Positions 5,401 through 11,800 of a DNA stretch of 29,857 nucleotides are shown piece by piece. The translations under genes and the position numbers were made by a program. The notes beneath the pieces are model-generated. The model searched no databases. It saw only the letters and a list, made by a program, of their open reading frames with translations, and was not told the DNA's origin. The DNA is taken from contig PJAB01000316.1 of the NCBI GenBank assembly GCA_002887195.1, positions 1 to 29,857 of the forward strand. The letters run 5' to 3'. Every line of letters starts with the position of its first letter. Position 1 is the first letter of the stretch. The stretch comes from Chrysochromulina parva (taxonomy: Eukaryota; Haptophyta; Prymnesiales; Chrysochromulinaceae).

Positions 5401-8080
5401 TGGCCTTTGATGGCTTCTAATGGCCTGATGACGACGGATGGCCGCCCTCATCAGGTACGTCCTCACGCCGTGGCCCTCGACACGTGGCATCGGAATCGTC
5501 GGAGAATTCGGCGATCCTCCCAATTTCGTTCGGCCTCAATTCGAGAAGCACACCTCGGGGGAGTTGCTGATCAACGCGTTCGTCATCACGATCGAGCCAT
5601 ATCGGAGGGCCCCTGATGAGAACCTCTAATGACCTGAGATTGCCTCCCCTAATCAGGTTCGTCATCACGATCGTCATGTCCCTCGAGTCGATTGCAATCG
5701 CGAAGCTCATGGCCCAAAAGAATACCCACCTCGGCCCCAATACTCTCGACGTGGCCCAGGAGTACGTCGCTCCTGATTGCCTCTGATTGCCTCTGATTGC
5801 CACTGATGACCTCTGACGTGGCCCAGGAGTACGTCGCTCCTGATTGCCTCTGATTGCCTCTGATGACCTCTGATGACCTCTGATGATGTCTAGTGACCTT
5901 CTGATGACGCCCGATGACCACTGATGGTCTGCCTCATCAGGTACGTCGCGCTTGGCTTCGCCAACATCTTCTCAGCCATCACCGGAGGCTACCCAATCTC
6001 AGGCTCCTTCTCGCGGACCGCTCTGAATGACGAAGTCGGGGCCACCTCACCCATCTCCGTGCTCGTCGTCGCCATCCTCGTGGGTATCATCACCAAGATT
6101 GCGTCCATCGCGCCCGTAAGTGCTGACCACCCTCTGATTGCCTCTGATCACCTCCCTAATTAGATCAGTGCTGCCCACCCTCTAGATGAATTTCATCCAC
6201 GAATAACCTCTGATTGCCACGAGGACCTCTGACTACCTCGATGTTGCCTCCCCAATCAGGTCTTCTTCTATCTGCCCCAAAACTGCCTCTCGGCGGTCGT
6301 GCTCATCGCGCTGCAGAACCTGATCGACTTCGGAATCCTCAAGTGGCTGCTGGTCAACAGCGTCAAGGATGCGTTCATCTGGGTGGGCACTGATTGCGAT
6401 GGATTTCGATGGATTGCCTCTAATGAGCACTCTGATGACCCTCGGATGACCTCCCTCATCAGGTGACCACGTTTATCGGAGTGCTCTTCCTCGGCGTCGA
6501 GCTGGGCCTGCTCATCGGGGCGAGCTCCTCCTTCCTCGTGCTGCTCGTCGAGAACATCCTCTCGCCAACGTACGCTGATGACCACTGATGACCACTGATG
6601 ACCACTGATGACCTACTGATGACCTACTGATGACCACTGATGACCACTGATGACCACTGATGACCACTGATGACCACGCTAATTGCCTCGAGAACATCCT
6701 CTCGCCAACGTACGCTGATGACCACGCGCATTGCCTCGAATTGCCTCGAATTGCATAATTCATGGCCGAATTGTCTCAATTGCCTTTGATGACCATTGAT
6801 GACCTCCCTAATGACCACACTGATCGCCTCCCTGATGACCACTTCCTTAATGACATCTGATGATCTCCCTCATCAGGTACGAGCTGGGCCAGATGCCTTC
6901 CGGACAGTACGCGCCCGTCTCGCAGTACACGAGCGCGGCGCCTGCGCAGGACATTTACATCGTCAAGCCAGAAGGCACCCTCTTCTTTGGGAACGCTCCG
7001 AGGCTGGCGCACATGATCACCACCAAGGTGATGGCCTATGATGACCTCTGATGGCCTCCGAAGGCCTATGATGATCACTGATGACCTCTGATGACCTCTA
7101 ATGACGCCCGATGGCCTCCCTCATCAGGTGACGGATTGCCAGTTCATCAAGGGCGTAGTGCTCGACATGTGCGCGGTGCCCTTTGTCGACTCGACCTTCA
7201 TCCAGACGGCCACCGAGCTGACCGAGCAGGTACCTTGATTGCCTCCGATTGCATCTGATTGCCTATGATTAGCCACCGAGCTGACCGAGCAGGTACCTTG
7301 ATTGCCTCCGATTCATCTGATTGCCTATGATTAGCCACCGAGCTGACCGAGCAGGTACCTTGATTGCCTCCGATTGCATCTGATTGCCTATGATTAGCCA
7401 CCGAGCTGACCGAGCAGGTACCTTGATTGCCTCCGATTGCATCTGTTTGCCTATGATTAGCCACCGAGCTGACCGAGCAGGTACCTTGATTGCCTCCGAT
7501 TGCATCTGATTGCCTATGATTACCTCTAATTGCCTCTAATTGCTTCTCCGAACAGCTCAATGCATGCGGAGTCATCCTCACCATCACGGGCCCTAACAAC
7601 TCCGTCATGGGGTACGCTAATTGCCTATGATTGCCCTTGATCTCAAGTGATGACCTCTGACGACGTCACTGATGACCTCTGACGACGTCTCACTGATGAT
7701 CTCCCTCATCAGGTCGCTCGTGCGCTCGGGCCTCCTCTCCAAGGTCGCCCACCAGTGTGGCAATGAGGCCAGCTGGGTCTTCCTCTCCATTGGCGACGCC
7801 GTGCATGCAATCAATATGGTGAGCGATGATTGCATGCTGATTACCTCCCTCATTGCATGCTGAGCGCCCTCGTCTGATGGATACCGCCGTGCATGCACCC
7901 AATCAGCTGCAGCACGCGAAGGACTTTCGGATTGCATGCTGATTGCCTCCCTCATTGCATGCACCCAATCAGCTGCAGCACGCGAAGGACTTTCGGAACC
8001 ACTCGACTAAGGAGCTCAAGATGCCGAGATCGTCCTCCGCTCAAGATCTGACCGTCCTCGACCACTTCGACAACATTTAG
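2421..8080 (+). CDS. SLC26/SULTR-family sulfate permease with C-terminal STAS domain, 22 exons
   Basis: Membrane anion (probably sulfate) transporter. Exons: 2421-2595, 2719-2897, 3145-3228, 3310-3333, 3409-3496, 3564-3652, 3822-3956, 4070-4329, 4534-4600, 4725-4831, 4912-5007, 5257-5358, 5455-5577, 5657-5761, 5941-6115, 6260-6382, 6463-6569, 6877-7027, 7128-7229, 7556-7611, 7713-7818, 7973-8080. They join to 2562 nt (853 aa) with every junction in frame. A cytosolic N-tail (1-118) precedes the transport core. Family landmarks are VPQGLSYAGIAGLPAIRGLY, split over exons 4-5, then FGTSRQ, a GSFSRTALN motif like that of plant SULTRs, and a STAS domain from about residue 680 to 820. An enlarged loop (about 403-500) carries three N-glycosylation sequons. 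Intron 6 is GC-AG; the rest are GT-AG. Splice sites are inferred from reading frame and family alignment, not from transcripts. Substrate could be another anion. Confidence 0.92.
2571..2718 (+). repeat. Permease intron 1 with copied exon-1 end
   Basis: The last 25 nt of exon 1 (2571-2595) recur at the end of intron 1 (2694-2718) with 22 of 25 identical, both ending in CCAG. The intron body (2596-2718) is a short array of TTGATGACCTCC and TTGGTGACCTCC units. Confidence 0.85.
2898..3144 (+). repeat. Permease intron 2, TGATGACCTC/TGATGGCCTC array
   Basis: A 247-nt intron made almost wholly of 10-12-nt units around CTGATGACCTC and CTGATGGCCTC, ending CCCTCATCAG. A second CCCTCATCAGGTCCGATG block occurs twice inside (near 2939 and 3030), giving internal decoy acceptors. 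Confidence 0.85.
3310..3408 (+). repeat. 24-nt micro-exon 4 and its copy at the end of intron 4
   Basis: Exon 4 (3310-3333) encodes only VSFLIVPQ. A 22-nt portion of it, ending GTGCCGCAG, recurs at 3387-3408 with three mismatches, immediately before exon 5. Splicing from the first copy to the second restores the conserved SLC26 motif continuing into GLSYAG. Confidence 0.8.
3957..4069 (+). repeat. Permease intron 7, uniform TGATGACCCTC array
   Basis: Six consecutive near-identical copies of the 11-mer TGATGACCCTC, then degenerate copies, fill this 113-nt intron. The unit variant is homogeneous here but differs from those in neighbouring introns, which points to local expansion. Confidence 0.88.
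4330..4533 (+). repeat. Permease intron 8, TGATTGCCTC array
   Basis: A 204-nt intron with four consecutive copies of TGATTGCCTC and two copies of a longer unit combining GATTGCCACTGGATGA with CATCGGAC or TATCGGAC. It has no clear boundary repeat. The donor is TCATG|GTGCG and the acceptor GCTCGCAG|GACGG. Confidence 0.8.
4574..4724 (+). repeat. Permease intron 9 with copied exon-9 end and dead donor
   Basis: The last 27 nt of exon 9 (4574-4600) recur exactly at 4662-4688 inside intron 9, with homology continuing into the intron. After the first copy the donor reads GTGCGC; after the second it reads TTGCGC, so the second donor has lost its GT. Confidence 0.9.
4979..5256 (+). repeat. Permease intron 11 with copied exon-11 end
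   Basis: The exon-11 end plus the first intron bases (33 nt, 4979-5011) recur exactly at 5083-5115, 104 nt downstream inside intron 11. The second copy has extra bases TAG before a repeated GTACGTACTTGA. Intron start and exon-12 start share GTACG. Confidence 0.88.
5578..5673 (+). repeat. 17-nt direct repeat bounding permease intron 13
   Basis: The first 17 bases of intron 13 (5578-5594, GTTCGTCATCACGATCG) are identical to the first 17 bases of exon 14 (5657-5673). The spacing is 79 nt, exactly the intron length. This looks like a target-site duplication or an offset tandem duplication. Confidence 0.92.
5748..5940 (+). repeat. Permease intron 14 with 50-nt junction duplication
   Basis: A 50-nt block spanning the exon-14 end and intron start (5748-5797) recurs exactly at 5815-5864, 67 nt downstream. 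Both copies carry the same GA|GTACGTCGC donor. Intron start and exon-15 start (5941) share the nonamer GTACGTCGC. Confidence 0.92.
6548..6876 (+). repeat. Permease intron 17: ten-copy TGATGACCAC array between two identical donors
   Basis: A 38-nt block across the exon-17/intron-17 junction (6548-6585) recurs exactly at 6681-6718, 133 nt downstream. Between the copies lie ten GATGACC units (eight with CAC, two with CTAC endings). Both copies have the donor CCAAC|GTACGC. Use of the second would add 133 nt and shift the frame. Confidence 0.92.
7210..7523 (+). repeat. Five-copy 62-63-bp array across the exon-19/intron-19 junction
   Basis: Copies start at 7210, 7273, 7335, 7398 and 7461. Each has a 20-nt piece of exon 19 (CCACCGAGCTGACCGAGCAG), then a GTACC donor, then about 43 nt of intron ending GATTAG, so each internal copy looks like a 20-nt pseudo-exon with its own acceptor and donor. 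The second copy lacks one base. The real acceptor appears to be at 7555|7556. Confidence 0.95.
7819..7996 (+). repeat. Permease intron 21 with copied exon-22 start
   Basis: A 40-nt block containing the acceptor and first 24 nt of exon 22 occurs at 7891-7930 and again at 7957-7996, 66 nt apart. Use of the first acceptor gives an in-frame TGA shortly after the copy, so the second acceptor (exon start 7973) must make the full protein. The exon-21 piece CGCCGTGCATGCA also recurs near 7885. Confidence 0.9.
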
Positions 8081-8197
8081 ATCGCATCAACTCGTCTGGG
8101 TGGTGAGAGCTCGTCTCTTCGGCCCACCACGCGTGCATTCCAATTGCATGCAACGGGAGTGCTCGAACTGCTCACCACGACCAAGCAACGTGAGAGC

Positions 8198-8302
8198 GTT
8201 CGTCATCCGCCGGTGTTCGTCATCCGCCGGAGTTCGTCATCCGCCGGGGGGTTCGTCATCCGCCGAGGTTCGTCATCCGCCGGGGGGTTCGTCATCCGCC
8301 GG
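8198..8302. repeat. Six-copy minisatellite, unit GTTCGTCATCCGCCGG
   Basis: Copies of the 16-nt core begin at 8198, 8215, 8232, 8251, 8268 and 8287, with 1-3 extra bases between them. A truncated seventh copy lies at 8330. The fourth copy ends GCCGA instead of GCCGG. It lies in the presumed 3' flank of the permease gene. Confidence 0.92.
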
Positions 8303-8423
8303 GGGCACCGCGCTGCATTCAATGTGAGCGTTCGTCATCCATCCGCTGGCATTGAGAATGAATTCAATGGCATGCTGAGGCTGCAGTGGTTGGGCATGGC
8401 AAGGGGAAGCTGGCCGTTGGGCG

Positions 8424-8549
8424 ATGGAGATGGGGTTTCACATGAGCGACGCGAGTGCCTTGGATCTCAATGAAGGCGACGTGGGGAGCGTACTTGTGGT
8501 GCTCATGGACGGTGTGGTGTCTGAGCAGTACTTGATCGGCGGTTGCTGA
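8424..8549 (+). CDS. Small open frame of unknown status (41 aa)
   Basis: ATG at 8424 opens 41 codons ending TGA at 8549. The peptide is acidic then hydrophobic (SALDLNEGDVGSVLVVLMDG) and reads more like protein than the neighbouring frames. I do not recognise it. It lies in the presumed 3' region of the permease gene, so chance is quite possible. Confidence 0.12.
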   Translation: MEMGFHMSDASALDLNEGDVGSVLVVLMDGVVSEQYLIGGC

Positions 8550-8570
8550 GCTTGGCTGGTTTGGGCATGG

Positions 8571-8617
8571 GTCGAGCATATCATACAGTCGAGCATATCA
8601 TGGGTCGAGCATATCAT
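8571..8617. repeat. Three-copy repeat, unit GTCGAGCATATCAT
   Basis: Exact 14-nt copies at 8571-8584, 8588-8601 and 8604-8617, separated by 3 and 2 nt. No function is apparent. Confidence 0.9.
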
Positions 8618-8878
8618 GCCTGATGACCTCGGATGAGCATACCCGCATACAGTCGACCGAGGACCGTACGTATCTGTACTACTGCTTTTCGCCGCCGCGC
8701 CTGCACTTGTGCGCCTGAGTGGGAGTAGATTCCAAGATATCGTTGATAGCGCTTCCTACCGGGTGATGTCGATGAGCGTCAAGTGACTGTTATTGTAGTG
8801 AAACGTAATTTGTTACGGTACCCGGGGCGTTCTACCAAACTACTAAGTCACAATCGTATTTCTTAGGCTCGACCTTCT

Positions 8879-11800
8879 TCACAGCCACGGCGCCCAGCCC
8901 TGCCACGTGCGCCCGAGGATGTTCGGATCGGTGGCCTGCTCGATGAGTACGTCGACCTGCTCGGCCACCGTCAGGTTCTCGGCCGCGCACTCCCTTCTGC
9001 GCGAGCCATTGGGGCCGAGCACCACGTCCTCGAGCGACGCGAGCGCCTTCTTCACGTGTCCGTTATTCGACGCCTCGAGGTCGCGCAGCGTGAGCTTCGC
9101 CGAGTTGCCGCCGCGCAGCTTGCATTCGACCGCACGGAGCCTCTCATGCGCCCACTTACGAGTGAAGCCGAGCGTGACGGCAGTGCCCCCCGGCGCGAGG
9201 CTTCCGGGCCGGCTGGCACTGCGACCCGCCGCAGCAGCGCTGCTGCTGCTGGCGCCGTGGGCGCCGCCGTGGGCGGCGCCGGAGCTGGTGCTGACGCCGC
9301 CACGCGCCGCCGCATCGGGCACGGCCGAGCCGGCGACGAGCAGCGCGGCAGCCCCGCCCTCTTGAGTGGTCACTGCTTCGGCCTCGAGCTTGTTGCGCTG
9401 CTCAGCGGAGAGCTTACGCGTCTGGGCCTCCCAGTCGACGATGGGTTCGGAGAGGAAGACTTCGAGAAGGCGCATAAGGTCGACCCGCCGGCCACGCAGC
9501 GCCTCGAGCGTCACTTCCATATGCCCTTTGAGGAGCACCGGCGTGTCGAGCGGGCGCAGGAAGGTTGTGATCTGGCGCGTGAGCCGCACACCCATGAGCT
9601 CCGGCACAGGGAGAAGGTAGGTCGCCGACCCGAACGCGTGCCCAAAGTCGATGCCCACCACGTTGCCCGTGGGCGTGTGGAGCAAAAAGTTGTCCAGGTG
9701 ACGATCGCCGATGCCCAGGATGTGCATGCACGCGGTGAGGGTCGCGAGGGAGCGTGCAAAGCGCGCGCGCATCGCCAGGTACACTTCGGACGAGACGGAG
9801 CGCTTGTGGACGGCGCGCTGGAGCAGATCTGCAGGCACCTTCTCCACAATCTCGGTGAACTTGGCGGCGAGCTTCTCGCGGCGCACGTTGAGCTTGCCGA
9901 GGTAGTCCGTCGCGTCGCCCTTGATGCGAGGGTAGAGCTCCGTCAGGTAAAATCCTTGCGCCATCTCATCGCACGGCTCGCCCTTGGGGCCCCTGCCCAT
10001 CGGATGGACCTTGGCCTCCTTAGAGATCAGGCCCTTGAGTGTCTCCGTGTCCGGCACCCACTCGATGATGCCAACGTGCTCCGAGAGGGGCAACACCGCG
10101 TACGTGCGCAGCCCGAGGTCGCGCTTGGACGCGGGCGCGTGCGCGTGCAGCGCGCGGTCCATCGAGCCGAACAGGATCTGCACGCGCTGGTCCATTCGGA
10201 GGTCCTCGCCCCCCTTGGCGAGGAAGCGGTAGTCCCTCTGATCCGAGCCATGCAGCACGATGCACTTGGGCTTACGGAGCGACGCCATCGTTCGGAGCGT
10301 CGGCGCGAATCCCTCGAGGCGTACGTGCGTGCTCGGCTGCGGCGGCGTGTCGCGCGCGTATTGGCCGGGGAGCTCGAGGAAGTCGAGCGGCCCTTCGGCG
10401 GCCGCATCGGAGCGTTGGTAGAGGGCGAGGAAGGAGGAGAGCGCCTTGAGCGGCGATGAGCCGTCCTGATGAGGACGAAACGCCTTTTGCTCCCTCTGAA
10501 GCTCCCACTCCCTGAGAATGTCGGCGCTCATGTGCCTGCTGATCGCGTCCCTGAGCGGCTTGAGGGCTGGTGCACCAACCTTGAGCTTGTCGCCGTCCTT
10601 GCCGCAGACCGCGTCGAGCATCGGCACGAATTGCTTGGCGAAGCTGATGACCATGTCGCCGCGCTCATCCTTGCCATCTGCTCCTTTACGCTCCACAAAC
10701 CATGCGGCGCGTTCGGCCCGGTACGCAGCGGCCGCTCCCTCGCCGTCGCCGTCCTCGAGCTTGGCGACGAGCTCCTTGAGCAAGTCCTGCATGCGCAGGT
10801 GTGGGTGCGTCAGGTCGGCCAGCCCCGCCACGAGCCGCTCGATGATGGGCGAGCTCAGCGCCTTGTCCATCGCGCGCAGTGCGGCGGCCCGCGGTGCGAC
10901 CGACTCATCGCCCGGCGCCTGTTCGGAGGATTTGAGCTCCTTGGTCAGCGCGGCACGAGACACGTGGTACGGGAAGTAGAGAGCCTGCGGGGAGGCGGCG
11001 GTGAGGGTCATCAAATGCAATCAAAGACCATCGAGGGGCAATCAAGTCCAATTAAAGACAATCAAAGGCAATCAAAGGCAATCACCTGTGGGTAGGCGGC
11101 GGTGAGCTTTTGCAGCAGCGGCGCGACCACCGTGCCGTGCGGCTCGTACAGCATGGCGATCATCTGCGGAGCCCACGCGAGAGACATCCAGAGCGGCGGC
11201 AGCTCGAGCAGCTCCGTCGCCTGCGCCCAAAGCTCCGGCGCGCCACGACAGAGCGCAAGCGCCGAGGGCAGCCGCTCGCGAGCCGCGAGTGAGCCAGCCG
11301 CCATCGCTCGCACCACCTGCTCAATCGCGACCGCCGTGAGCTCCGCCTTGTGCAGCCGCAGCGCGTCGGGCGAGAGCTCGGCCCTCGGCGACGTGAGGAC
11401 CTTGTCGATGAGGTCGACGAGCTCAAGCCTCATCGCCGCGTGGCGCTTGAGGTCCGCCGCCGTCGAGCCCAGGCCCTCTGCCTGCGACGCATTCTGCTTG
11501 AGCAGGTCGTATGCCGAACGCACGAGATCGCTCGCTGTTGAGCCGCCCGCCGTGAGCTCGGCGCTGCTCCCGCTGCCAGCGGAGGGCAATGCGGCGAGCT
11601 CCCAGGCCACGTAAGCTTGTACAGTGCGGAGCTCGCACACCTCCGCCGGGGAGGCTGCCGTGCCATTCGGCCCGCTGGTGCCCACGAGCGCGGCCACGCG
11701 CTGCGCGTCAGTGTGCACCGTCCGTAGCGTCTTGCTCCAACCGCCACCGTCCTCGGCACTGCGCGCCTGCTCGCGCTGCAGCATGAGACGGTAGAGAGAG

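Larger units (their letters stand above)
8081..8878. other. Convergent intergenic region between permease and DNA-PKcs gene
   Basis: Two genes converge here, so the region should carry both 3' UTRs. It holds two short tandem repeats (8198-8302 and 8571-8617), a stray intron-like TGATGACCTC unit near 8621, and a small open frame (8424-8549). No canonical AATAAA polyadenylation signal was noticed. Confidence 0.55.

Noticed and set aside
3957..6876. UGAUGA and CUGA in the intron repeats as C and D boxes of intronic snoRNAs
   Set aside because: The motifs overlap in each 10-12-nt unit, leaving no guide segment or terminal stem. They are better explained as simple repeats or branch-point-like units.
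7210..7523. CRISPR-like array
   Set aside because: The spacers are themselves repeated and the unit is an exon-intron junction in a eukaryotic gene.
9056..10459. Long plus-strand open frame (467 codons) opposite the DNA-PKcs kinase region
   Set aside because: High GC keeps antisense frames open. The minus strand encodes unmistakable kinase and FATC motifs; the antisense peptide matches nothing recognised.
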